Shown here piece after piece: positions 44,999-52,916 of a stretch of DNA of 64,000 bases (its first letter is position 1; each line of letters begins with the position of its first letter). The position numbers were made by a program, and so were the translations under genes. Under the pieces are notes generated by a model that saw only the letters and a program-made list of their open reading frames with translations, was not told the origin of the DNA and did no database searches. The stretch spans positions 1 through 64,000 of the forward strand of contig CAJUOB010000003.1 of assembly GCA_910587915.1 (NCBI GenBank), written 5' to 3'. The stretch comes from an uncultured Muribaculaceae bacterium (GTDB lineage: Bacteria > Bacteroidota > Bacteroidia > Bacteroidales > Muribaculaceae).

Positions 44999-46765
44999 AT
45001 GAATAAAATTTTACTTAGCTTCTGTGCGGCTGCGATGTCTATCGTGGCCTATGCCGGCACTACTCCCGGTCTTGAATATCAATGGGGTAAGATTATCGAC
45101 GGCAAGACAAGTGCCGGCGACCAATCGACCGATGTTTCCGTCGACAAGAATGGAAATATATATTGGTTCGGTACTTATGGCACCACAACAGCGCTCCCCG
45201 ATATAACTTTTGGCGGAGATTATCTCTATACCGGCTCGGAATACGAGGGTACCTCGAATAATGGCAATTTTACTCTTATCAAGACCGATGCCAATGGCAA
45301 TAAGCTATGGTTTGCTTACAGCAACAGCGGCGACTTTGCAAACAATGCCGGAGGTTGCGCCGCAACCTCCGACGGCGGTGTAGTCGTGGTGTCTAAAGTG
45401 CGTCACACCGACGGGATGACCGATAAAAATCTGAACCTTGTCGATGCTACAGGCAAGGAACTGTCCATCGATTGGACTTGCGAACGCCGTTTCTACCGTC
45501 TGATGGTAACCAAATTCACAGCAGAGGGTGCTATCGCATGGAACCGTTTTGTAGAGTTCTCGACAGAGCCTGGCCCCGGAGCAGCCGGCAACTATGCGCA
45601 GTTCTGGGCTGATGTGTTCAACTGCACCAGCATGGATGTCGATTCTAATGATAACATATATATTGCCCTGAACTACCGCAATAAGGTGACAGTGAAAAAG
45701 GCCGACGGAACAGATGCTGTATTCACTCCCGCAGAATCCGCATCATGGACCACCTGGACCGGCGACTCGCAAAGCACCGTGGGCGACTTTATGGTGCTCG
45801 GCCTCGATGCCAACGGATATTACCGTAATTCCCTCACCCTCGAAGGCACTGCTAAGTGTACCTACTGCCAGCGTGTGGAGGTCGATGGCGACAAAGTGTA
45901 TGCTCAGGGCTATACCATGGGCGACGGAACTGCTCTCAAAGTAGGCGACTTCACTTTCACTCCCACATCCGACGGCGCATACAATCCTTTGTTGATAAGC
46001 GCTGATGCCGACCTCAAAGTGAAATGGGTGAAGAATTACATCGGCGAGAAGATCGGTGGAAAGCATGGATTCCAGAATTGTGGCATAACCCCTGTGGGAA
46101 ATACTCTTTGGTTCTGCGGACAGTACAATCTTAAGATTACAGATCCCGATGATGCTTCGAAATACGTCACAGCCACACAGGGTAGTCTCCGCGAAGGATT
46201 CGTAATCAAACTCGACGCAACCGATGGCTCATGGATTGCCGCCCGCAACAGTCGCGACGATGAATGGAACGAACCTTCTGCTCAGGCAAAAACTGGCCTC
46301 ACCGGCTACTTCAAGGTGCTCCAGAATGTGGAGAATCCCGCTAAGATATATGTTTATGGCTACAATATGAGTGTGGGTGCTTTCCTGCGCCAGTACGATG
46401 CCACGACTCTCGAAGCTAACCTCGAAGAAGGACAGAATAATGTAGTGACATCGGCTGCCATGGTGACATGTCAGTGCATTGCCTATGATCCAAAGAACGG
46501 TGCAGCCTACCTCACTACACGAGCAAACAAGGCAATGGTGCCTATGGGTGGCGAAAGCCTCGATGCTTCGACATGGGCAATACTTGTAGCCAAGTTCAAT
46601 CTGCCTTCCGATATGAAGAGCAGCGGCATAGATGATGTTGTGACCGAAGATGAAGCTGATGCGCCTGTGGAATACTATAATCTCCAAGGCATGCGTGTGG
46701 AAAATCCCGCGAACGGCATCTATATCCGCCGCCAGGGCTCCAAAGCCACCAAAGTGGTTCTCTGA
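44999..46765 (+). CDS. Secreted repeat protein with short NLQG/GIYI C-terminal tail
   Basis: It has a signal peptide (ILLSFCAAAMSIVAYA). The 588 residues are made of beta-propeller-like segments (DVSVDKNGNIYWFGTYG, LIKTDANGNKLWFA, DVDSNDNIYIALNYR, VLGLDANGYYRNSL), similar to SBBP-type repeats. The last 34 residues (from APVEYYNLQG, with NPANGIYIRR, to KATKVVL) resemble a short sorting or anchor tail seen on Prevotella- and Muribaculum-type secreted proteins and faintly like a type IX (T9SS) C-terminal signal. The last 34 residues are identical in the next gene. Confidence 0.75.
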   Translation: MNKILLSFCAAAMSIVAYAGTTPGLEYQWGKIIDGKTSAGDQSTDVSVDKNGNIYWFGTYGTTTALPDITFGGDYLYTGSEYEGTSNNGNFTLIKTDANGNKLWFAYSNSGDFANNAGGCAATSDGGVVVVSKVRHTDGMTDKNLNLVDATGKELSIDWTCERRFYRLMVTKFTAEGAIAWNRFVEFSTEPGPGAAGNYAQFWADVFNCTSMDVDSNDNIYIALNYRNKVTVKKADGTDAVFTPAESASWTTWTGDSQSTVGDFMVLGLDANGYYRNSLTLEGTAKCTYCQRVEVDGDKVYAQGYTMGDGTALKVGDFTFTPTSDGAYNPLLISADADLKVKWVKNYIGEKIGGKHGFQNCGITPVGNTLWFCGQYNLKITDPDDASKYVTATQGSLREGFVIKLDATDGSWIAARNSRDDEWNEPSAQAKTGLTGYFKVLQNVENPAKIYVYGYNMSVGAFLRQYDATTLEANLEEGQNNVVTSAAMVTCQCIAYDPKNGAAYLTTRANKAMVPMGGESLDASTWAILVAKFNLPSDMKSSGIDDVVTEDEADAPVEYYNLQGMRVENPANGIYIRRQGSKATKVVL

Positions 46766-46823
46766 TAGGTAATTCTATACAGCAAATCCGGAAAAGTCGT
46801 CGAAAGACTGCACTTTTCCGGAT
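46658..46823. repeat. Duplicated 3' cassette, copy 1
   Basis: About 166 bases covering the last codons, the stop and the terminator stem. They match 47516-47681 with about eleven substitutions. Most changes in the coding part are silent, and in the stem a T-A pair is replaced by C-G on both sides. Confidence 0.85.
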
Positions 46824-46831
46824 CTTTTTTT
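46786..46831 (+). terminator. Terminator of the first secreted-protein gene
   Basis: ATCCGGAAAAGT (46786-46797) pairs perfectly with ACTTTTCCGGAT (46812-46823), followed by C and seven T. Confidence 0.9.
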
Positions 46832-46843
46832 GTGTGCTCCCTA

Positions 46844-46874
46844 TTGTCAAAATGAAATGTTTATTCTATATTTG
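46844..46874 (+). promoter_or_regulatory. Promoter of the second secreted-protein gene
   Basis: TTG (46844-46846), 20 bases, TATATTTG (46867-46874), 50 bases before the ATG at 46925. A full consensus match. Confidence 0.75.
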
Positions 46875-46924
46875 CGAGCAAAATGAAAAATTATCGCCTG
46901 AATATCTAAACAAAAGTCCGGTAT

Positions 46925-47623
46925 ATGAATAAACTGTTACTCCTTGCTACTCTCTCTACACTCTCATTCTCCCTCTCTGCACGCGAGCCCGAGGCTGGTT
47001 GGAAACAGCTGGGCACAGGTACGTTCTGCGACGATATGATATCTGTCATCAGTCCCGATTATCTTGCCACATGGAATGTTGATATTGAAGAATCGGAGTC
47101 TCAGCCGGGAATGTACCGTCTGGTCAATCCGTTTGGTAATGGAAATTGTCCCTATTTCGAATCGGCATTCAATGGTGGCGACCTTGTCATCGACGCCACC
47201 GATCCGGAGCATGTGTGGATTCCATATCAGGAAATGGGCTTTGCGGCAGGTAGCTGGGGCTCCGTGTCTATTTCGTGTATGAATGGGTTGATGATTTATT
47301 CCGGGGTATTTACGCTTGAGGACCTTATCGAATTCGAATGCCTCTTCGGTACACTTTCAGATGGTAAGATCACTTTCCCCTTCGACGATATGTATCATCT
47401 TCAGGTAGCATTCAGCAACTATCTTGAGGGTGTGCCTGCCGACGGAAATACTAATGGAAAATTTCTTGTCACACTTCCATCCTCGGCTTCTGTCGACAGC
47501 CCGATTGTCGACAGCGAAGCTCCTGTAGAATACTATAACCTTCAAGGCATGCGTGTGGAAAATCCCGCAAACGGCATATATATCCGCCGCCAGGGCTCCA
47601 AAGCCACCAAAGTGGTTCTCTGA
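46925..47623 (+). CDS. Secreted protein with the same C-terminal tail
   Basis: It has a signal peptide (LLLLATLSTLSFSLSA). The 232-residue protein has an N-terminal region GWKQLGTGTFCDDMISVI and acidic, aromatic beta-rich sequence I cannot assign with certainty; it resembles domains repeated in Bacteroidales secreted proteins. Its final 34 residues are identical to those of the upstream gene, while the rest is unrelated. It has its own promoter and terminator, so each is a separate unit. Confidence 0.72.
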   Translation: MNKLLLLATLSTLSFSLSAREPEAGWKQLGTGTFCDDMISVISPDYLATWNVDIEESESQPGMYRLVNPFGNGNCPYFESAFNGGDLVIDATDPEHVWIPYQEMGFAAGSWGSVSISCMNGLMIYSGVFTLEDLIEFECLFGTLSDGKITFPFDDMYHLQVAFSNYLEGVPADGNTNGKFLVTLPSSASVDSPIVDSEAPVEYYNLQGMRVENPANGIYIRRQGSKATKVVL

Positions 47624-47681
47624 TAGGCAATTCTATACAGCAAACCCGGAAAAGTCGTCGAAAGACTGCACTTTCCCGGGT
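47516..47681. repeat. Duplicated 3' cassette, copy 2
   Basis: Second copy of the tail-plus-terminator block (see 46658-46823). The match starts just inside the tail coding region and ends at the end of the stem. Confidence 0.85.
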
Positions 47682-47689
47682 TGCTTTTT
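47644..47689 (+). terminator. Terminator of the second secreted-protein gene
   Basis: ACCCGGAAAAGT (47644-47655) pairs with ACTTTCCCGGGT (47670-47681) with one mismatch, followed by TGCTTTTT. Confidence 0.8.
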
Positions 47690-47771
47690 ATGTGCGTTGT
47701 CGCCAATTAGAAATAATGTAGTCTTGTAGCTTCTTTTTTATAACTAATAACTACTCACTTCTAATTTCTAT

Positions 47772-50330
47772 CTATAAATTCGATGGTCCTACATAGGTCG
47801 GTTTCAATCCGCCCCAGTCGATGAGTATGCGCTGCACAATCAAGCCCGGGTCGCCGCAATTGATGGTGAGGCGGTGATTGTCGGCATCGCGGTCGATAGG
47901 GAATGTCGCCTCGGTAATCATAGAGTTGCGGATCACATTATCTTTCCAGGGCTTGGATTGCTCCTTGGGTATGAAGTTCGATACATAGGGCACGTTGTCG
48001 TCAACCGATATTCCGAACGATGCGTTGGCGCCCTTGTAGAGCGGGAAGCGTGGAACTGTATAGAGAATCACATTCACGGAATCGGCCGGAATCGCGCCGA
48101 GATCATACTCTACGCGCAGAGGGCAGTCTTTGGACGATGCATCGACCGAGGGCTGTGTTATCTCGCCAAGCTGCAGAGCCTGCCAGTCGAAACCTATACC
48201 GTCGAGAAGGCGTACATCGTGTTCGGGTCCCGATATTATTTTCGAGAACGACGGCACCGGGACATAAGCACATCCTTCGAGCCGGTAGTTTTCGGGTACA
48301 GGAGTGAGATCGACTTCGCGCGGCGCCACTCCCGGAGTCACCGTAATGTCGGGCATTCCCTGATAGAGGCTGCATATTCCCTTGGGTATCGACATCATGT
48401 GATTCCATTTGCCTCCGAGCATGTGGTTATACTGGTCGGTAAGAGTTGCAATACTGTCGAAGGCGATTTTTGCCTGATCGGCTGCCCAGTTGGCACCGGC
48501 AGGATCGCCTTTTGCTGCAAGTTCGTTGCTGAGCTGTGCCAACAGGAACTTACGGTTCATCTGGTCGGACGCAAGTGCCTGATAGCCGATCATTTCGAAG
48601 TAAGCGGGCTGAAGCTTTGCCGGAATCGACTTGCCAATTTCCGCTGCGAGATCCGACAGTGCGGTGTACTGTGCTAGACGTGTCTGTGCATCGTTGTAGT
48701 ATTCGAATGAAAAGTCGGTGCCGTCGAGGCTGTAGTAGTGGCCTTCGTCCCATATGCGTTCCCAGCCCATGCACTCCGGTTTGCGGCTCCATGCCAGACG
48801 GTAGTATTCATCGAGAAGATGCTTGAAATCGGTGCGGTACTTTTCGCCGAAGATAGAGCATAGGAAACCGGTCTGATAGTCGTTGACATTGGCATACGAG
48901 AACTTGCCGAAGTCCCATGCCATGGCGAAGAACAGCTGCATCGAAAGCTCCATGGGCTTGATGTCGCCCACATTGAGAAGCCAGTAGCGGTCGGCACCGG
49001 TGTCGTAGGCCTTTTTCATTTCCTCATACATCAGCATCGGTGCGGTAGTGCTTATCCATAGATAGTCGTGAGGTACACCGAGGTACGATATGTGGTAGTA
49101 CACACCTGCGCGGCCAGAGCGCCGACGGTCTGTGGGATTGCTAAGCATCTTTATATATCCGTAGTTGTCGTCGGGCCATACGAGTGTTATATCTTCGGGT
49201 ACTTCAAGGCCGCTTTCATATAGCTGCTGGGCTTCCTTGTAGGGCACAAAGATCTGGGGAATGGTTTCTACCGGGCGGTCGATGTGCTTCGCGAGGATGC
49301 CGCGCTGATCCATTATGGCATTATGGAGAACATCTACTTTTTCCTGTGTACTCATGTCGCCGCGCATGCCCTCGTCGTGCAGTCCGCGCATGGCCATGGT
49401 GTATATGTTGTCGTATTTGCCGGCTTCGGCCACACGGGCGTCGAGCTTGTTGTATATGGTCTCGCGGTTGGTCTTGTAGTTCCAGTCGCCGTCCTTGGCG
49501 CCGTCCCATTCTTCCTTTGAGGCGTTGTTGAACAATAGCGGCTCGCAGTGCGAGGTAGTGATCATTATGCCGTAGCGGTCGGCCACCACTTTATTTTCTG
49601 CATGTGTATAGAATGCATCGGAGCATGTATGCATGGCCGGGGCGAGCATGTTGGCCTTGAGACGCAGCAGCAGCTCGCACACCTTGGCGTAGGTGCGAGG
49701 TCCGATATTTCCCACTTCGGGTTCGAAGTTCTTGCCCGACCATGGTGTGAGACCCCAGTCTTCATCGTTGATGAAAATGCCGCGGTAGCGCACCGACGGA
49801 GATTTCGACACATGGTTGGCGCTCACAAAAACGTTGTCGTGCTGCTGTACCGGTACGTCGGCCCACCAGAACCATGGCGATACGCCCATCTCCTCGCTCA
49901 CGGTGAGAGTGCCATAGGCTGCACCGCGGGCATCGCTGCCGATTATGAAAAGTGTGTCGCCAGCGTTGCGGATCAGGAAGCGCTCGTAGCCATCGAGTGC
50001 GGCAAGATCGATGCCGGCTTTCGATGCCAGTTTTTCTATCTTGCCATTTCCGGCAGTGCCTATTATCACCATCGGTTTTTTACCGGTCTTTTTCAGGATG
50101 GCCGGGCGGCGGCCTGTCACGGCCTCAAGGTCGGATGCGAACATTCCGGCGACGGTGCCGATCAGATTCTCGTCGGTCCGGTCGATATAGATGTCGGCTT
50201 TGCTGAGATTGAAGGCGCCTTCGGTTTCTGTGAAGGCTACATGCAAGGGTGTGCCTGCGGCAAGCGCGCTGAATGCGGAGCATATCAGACATATGATGGC
50301 CAGGCACCAGTGTGATAATGTGTTTTTCAT
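47772..50330 (-). CDS. Glycoside hydrolase family 115
   Basis: GH115 enzymes remove 4-O-methyl-glucuronic or glucuronic acid from xylan side chains. It has a signal peptide (WCLAIICLICSAFSALAAG). The family-typical segments are present: IIGSDARGAAYGTLTVSEEMGVSPWFWWADVP, YRGIFINDEDWGLTPWS, the acidic EDWGL and NDE region, DNYGYIKMLS, GVYYHISYLGVPHDYLWI and WLLNVGDIKPMELSMQLFFAMAWDF. The 852 residues include a C-terminal beta domain. The ATG at 50330 starts the signal peptide; the frame opens at 50354. It has no SusC/SusD neighbour, so it is an isolated CAZyme here. Confidence 0.92.
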   Translation of the reverse strand: MKNTLSHWCLAIICLICSAFSALAAGTPLHVAFTETEGAFNLSKADIYIDRTDENLIGTVAGMFASDLEAVTGRRPAILKKTGKKPMVIIGTAGNGKIEKLASKAGIDLAALDGYERFLIRNAGDTLFIIGSDARGAAYGTLTVSEEMGVSPWFWWADVPVQQHDNVFVSANHVSKSPSVRYRGIFINDEDWGLTPWSGKNFEPEVGNIGPRTYAKVCELLLRLKANMLAPAMHTCSDAFYTHAENKVVADRYGIMITTSHCEPLLFNNASKEEWDGAKDGDWNYKTNRETIYNKLDARVAEAGKYDNIYTMAMRGLHDEGMRGDMSTQEKVDVLHNAIMDQRGILAKHIDRPVETIPQIFVPYKEAQQLYESGLEVPEDITLVWPDDNYGYIKMLSNPTDRRRSGRAGVYYHISYLGVPHDYLWISTTAPMLMYEEMKKAYDTGADRYWLLNVGDIKPMELSMQLFFAMAWDFGKFSYANVNDYQTGFLCSIFGEKYRTDFKHLLDEYYRLAWSRKPECMGWERIWDEGHYYSLDGTDFSFEYYNDAQTRLAQYTALSDLAAEIGKSIPAKLQPAYFEMIGYQALASDQMNRKFLLAQLSNELAAKGDPAGANWAADQAKIAFDSIATLTDQYNHMLGGKWNHMMSIPKGICSLYQGMPDITVTPGVAPREVDLTPVPENYRLEGCAYVPVPSFSKIISGPEHDVRLLDGIGFDWQALQLGEITQPSVDASSKDCPLRVEYDLGAIPADSVNVILYTVPRFPLYKGANASFGISVDDNVPYVSNFIPKEQSKPWKDNVIRNSMITEATFPIDRDADNHRLTINCGDPGLIVQRILIDWGGLKPTYVGPSNL

Positions 50331-50351
50331 ATGCAATTTAATAGAACCGTA

Positions 50352-50359
50352 CAAAATTA
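50352..50359 (-). promoter_or_regulatory. -7 box of the GH115 gene
   Basis: TAATTTTG on the minus strand, about 20 bases before the ATG at 50330. No clear TTG at the standard distance. Confidence 0.4.
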
Positions 50360-50488
50360 CACATATGCTCTCTGTCGGAGATGCTCATAATTGCCAAAAA
50401 TGTATTTCTTGCCCTGCATCTTGCTGTTTTGCGGGATTAAGGCAAGTATTTATTTTGGCATAGGGATGGATGCCGAGGGATTTTTTTG

Positions 50489-50496
50489 TATTTTTG
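50489..50496 (+). promoter_or_regulatory. -7 box of the YqeY gene
   Basis: TATTTTTG, 25 bases before the ATG at 50522. The nearest TTG (50455-50457) is too far upstream. Confidence 0.4.
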
Positions 50497-50521
50497 CGGT
50501 CTGAAACAAAGCATTATTACA

Positions 50522-50971
50522 ATGAATCTTTATTCTCAAATCGAAGCCGACATCAAAGCCGCCATGCTGGCTAAAGATAAGGTGCGCCTGCAGGCTCTCC
50601 GCGGCATCAAAAAGGAATTCATAGAGGCTAAGACAGCACCCGGTGCAAACGGTGAGCTGTCGGACGACGCCGCAATGAAAATATTGGTCAAGATGGCCAA
50701 GCAACGCCGTGAAAGCGCCCAGATCTATCAGGAACAGAATCGTGCCGACCTGGCCGAGACAGAGCTCGCCGAGCTTGCTGTCATCGAGGCTTATCTGCCC
50801 AAACCTCTCACCGAAGAGGAACTCACCGAAGCGCTCAAAAAGATTATCGCCGAAACAGGCGCCACCTCTGCCGCTCAGATGGGCAAAGTGATGGGAGTTG
50901 CCTCAAAGGCCCTTGCAGGACGTGCCGATGGCCGTGCCATTTCAGCCAAAGTGCGCGAATTGCTCAGCTAA
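50522..50971 (+). CDS. GatB/YqeY-domain protein
   Basis: A 149-residue homolog of the YqeY family, which shares the tRNA-binding tail of GatB. It has LYSQIEADIKAAMLAKDKVRLQALRGIKKEF, an AEYLPKPL-like AYLPKPLTEEEL hinge, and GKVMGVASKALAGRADGRAISAKVRELL, all typical. A role in tRNA amidation or binding is presumed from the family. It is likely co-transcribed with serS, which begins 73 bases later. The ATG at 50522 fits the -7 box; the frame opens at 50486. Confidence 0.92.
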   Translation: MNLYSQIEADIKAAMLAKDKVRLQALRGIKKEFIEAKTAPGANGELSDDAAMKILVKMAKQRRESAQIYQEQNRADLAETELAELAVIEAYLPKPLTEEELTEALKKIIAETGATSAAQMGKVMGVASKALAGRADGRAISAKVRELLS

Positions 50972-51044
50972 ATCGGCAAAGAAAGGCAAAACGTGTTGTC
51001 TTGCCGTAGTCCGATTGCCTTATCCCCTTATAAATTAAACAAAG

Positions 51045-52316
51045 ATGCTTACCATACAACAGATAAAGGCCGACCCCAAATATATAATAGCGCGTCTGGC
51101 CGTGAAAGGCTTCGATGCCGAGAAGCCCATCAACCGTGTGCTTGCACTCGACGATCTTCGCCGCAGCCTGCAGCTTAAAAACGACAATGCCGCCGCCGAT
51201 CTCAAGCGCAAGGCCGATTCTATTGGTCGTGCCATGAAAGAAGGCCGCCGCGAGGAAGCCGAAGCAGCAAAGGAAGCAGTGGCTGTGCTCAAGGAAGAAC
51301 AGCGCGCAATCGCCGAAGAACTTACCCGCACTGAGGATGCCATCCGCGAGGAACTCCTCAACATTCCTAATATTCCCTGCGAGGCAGTGCCCGAAGGTCG
51401 CACTGCCGAGGATAACGTGGTGGAACTTACCGGTGGCCCGATGCCCGATCTCGGCCCCGATGCCCTCGCTCACTGGGATCTCGCCAAGAAATACAATCTT
51501 ATCGATTTCGACCTCGGTGTGAAAATCACCGGTGCCGGTTTCCCCGTATATCTCGGCAAGGGTGCCAAACTGCAGCGTGCCCTCATACAGTTCTTCCTCG
51601 ACGAAGCTTCTGCCGCCGGCTACCTTGAAGTTCAGCCTCCCTACGTGGTGAATGAGGCTTCCGGTTACGGCACAGGACAGCTCCCCGACAAGGAAGGCCA
51701 GATGTATCTCTGCAATCTCGATAAGCTTTATCTCATTCCTACCGCAGAGGTGCCTGTGACCAATCTGTATCGCGACGTAATCATCCCCACCGACAAACTG
51801 CCTATCAAGAACTGCGCTTACTCGGCATGTTTCCGCCGCGAGGCCGGAAGCTACGGCAAGGATGTCCGTGGCCTCAACCGTCTCCATCAGTTCGACAAGG
51901 TAGAGATTGTACGCATCGAGAAGCCCGAGAACAGCTATGCGGCTCTCGAGGAGATGAAAGCCCACGTGCAGGGACTGCTCGAAAAGCTCGGTCTGCCCTG
52001 GCACATTCTACGTCTTTGTGGCGGCGATATGAGCTTTACATCGGCCATAACTTTCGACTTCGAGGTATACTCCGCTGCACAGGGCCGTTGGCTCGAGGTG
52101 TCGTCGGTTTCCAACTTCGAGACTTATCAGGCCAACCGCCTCAAATGCCGCTACCGTGGCGACGACAAGAAGACACACCTGTGCCACACCCTCAACGGGT
52201 CGGCTCTCGCACTGCCTCGCATCATGGCTGCTCTGCTCGAGAACAACCAGACCCCCGAAGGCATCGTGGTGCCCGAATGTCTGCGTAAATACACCGGTTT
52301 CGATATCATCGACTAA
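51045..52316 (+). CDS. serS: Seryl-tRNA synthetase
   Basis: It charges tRNA-Ser and tRNA-Sec. The N-terminal coiled-coil arm (about 25-105) is followed by the class II core: TAEVPVTN, motif 2 FRREAGSYGKDVRGLNRLHQF and motif 3 with NGSALALPRIMAALLENNQ. The 423 residues are typical. A 14-base palindrome (TTGGCCGCGGCCAA) follows its stop within a few bases, and then a hairpin. Confidence 0.98.
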   Translation: MLTIQQIKADPKYIIARLAVKGFDAEKPINRVLALDDLRRSLQLKNDNAAADLKRKADSIGRAMKEGRREEAEAAKEAVAVLKEEQRAIAEELTRTEDAIREELLNIPNIPCEAVPEGRTAEDNVVELTGGPMPDLGPDALAHWDLAKKYNLIDFDLGVKITGAGFPVYLGKGAKLQRALIQFFLDEASAAGYLEVQPPYVVNEASGYGTGQLPDKEGQMYLCNLDKLYLIPTAEVPVTNLYRDVIIPTDKLPIKNCAYSACFRREAGSYGKDVRGLNRLHQFDKVEIVRIEKPENSYAALEEMKAHVQGLLEKLGLPWHILRLCGGDMSFTSAITFDFEVYSAAQGRWLEVSSVSNFETYQANRLKCRYRGDDKKTHLCHTLNGSALALPRIMAALLENNQTPEGIVVPECLRKYTGFDIID

Positions 52317-52318
52317 CT

Positions 52319-52332
52319 TTGGCCGCGGCCAA
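52319..52332. repeat. 14-base perfect palindrome after serS
   Basis: TTGGCCGCGGCCAA, three bases after the serS stop. It is too tight a palindrome for a usual hairpin and may be a protein site or chance. Confidence 0.4.
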
Positions 52333-52338
52333 TTGTTC

Positions 52339-52378
52339 TTAAGGTGCGGGCAATAGTGCCCGTGCCTTAAAATTTTAA
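52339..52378 (+). terminator. Terminator between serS and rbfA
   Basis: TTAAGGTGCGGGCA (52339-52352) pairs with TGCCCGTGCCTTAA (52357-52370), with two G-U pairs and a four-base loop, followed by AATTTTAAAA. It may be partial, because rbfA begins 14 bases later without another promoter. Confidence 0.65.
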
Positions 52379-52383
52379 AATAT

Positions 52384-52719
52384 ATGGAATCTACCCGTCA
52401 AGCAAAAATCTCACGACTCCTGCAGAAGGAGCTGAGCGAAATATTCCGTCGTCAGACTGCCAAGACACACGGTGTCATCGTGTCGGTGAGTGCTGTGCGC
52501 GTATCGCCCGACCTTTCGGTGGCAAAGGCTTACCTTTCGGTTTTCCCCTCCGAAAAGGCCATGGAAGTGATGGAGAACATCGAGGCTTCCAAGCAGACCG
52601 TGCGCTATGAACTGGCTCAGATCGTGCGACATCAGCTGCGCAAGGTGCCCGAACTGCAGTTCTACCTCGACGATTCGCTCGACTACATCGAGAATATCGA
52701 CAATCTACTCAACAAATAG
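52384..52719 (+). CDS. rbfA: Ribosome-binding factor A
   Basis: A KH-fold assembly factor for the 30S subunit. The 111 residues show the family pattern: RQAKISRLLQKELSEIFRR at the start, VSAVRVSPDLSVAKAYLSVFP in the middle and LRKVPELQFYLDDSLDYIENID at the end. The gene lies right after the serS terminator and before the REPIN-like copy. Confidence 0.96.
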   Translation: MESTRQAKISRLLQKELSEIFRRQTAKTHGVIVSVSAVRVSPDLSVAKAYLSVFPSEKAMEVMENIEASKQTVRYELAQIVRHQLRKVPELQFYLDDSLDYIENIDNLLNK

Positions 52720-52771
52720 ACAATAAGTATTCAGGAAGTTATATCGTAAGCCTGACACCGGTTGCCGGTAG

Positions 52772-52849
52772 GGACGCGCGTTCTGCGCGTCCGCGCGGAT
52801 AGTGCCGGGCCTATGGTATATACGCTTCGGACGCGCAGAGCGCGCGTCC
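52772..52849. repeat. REPIN-like element, copy 4
   Basis: The left palindrome GGACGCGC / GCGCGTCC around GTTCT (52772-52792) and the right GGACGCGC / GCGCGTCC around AGAGC (52829-52849), with the spacer GCGCGGATAGTG...TATACGCTTC. Its left arm has C-G pairs where copies 1 and 2 have T-A pairs, a compensatory change. Confidence 0.8.
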
Positions 52850-52916
52850 AAATTGGAATGATCCTTAATTATCCCGGCAACAGGACGACATTCTGCAATA
52901 CCCTCATGAATTAGAC

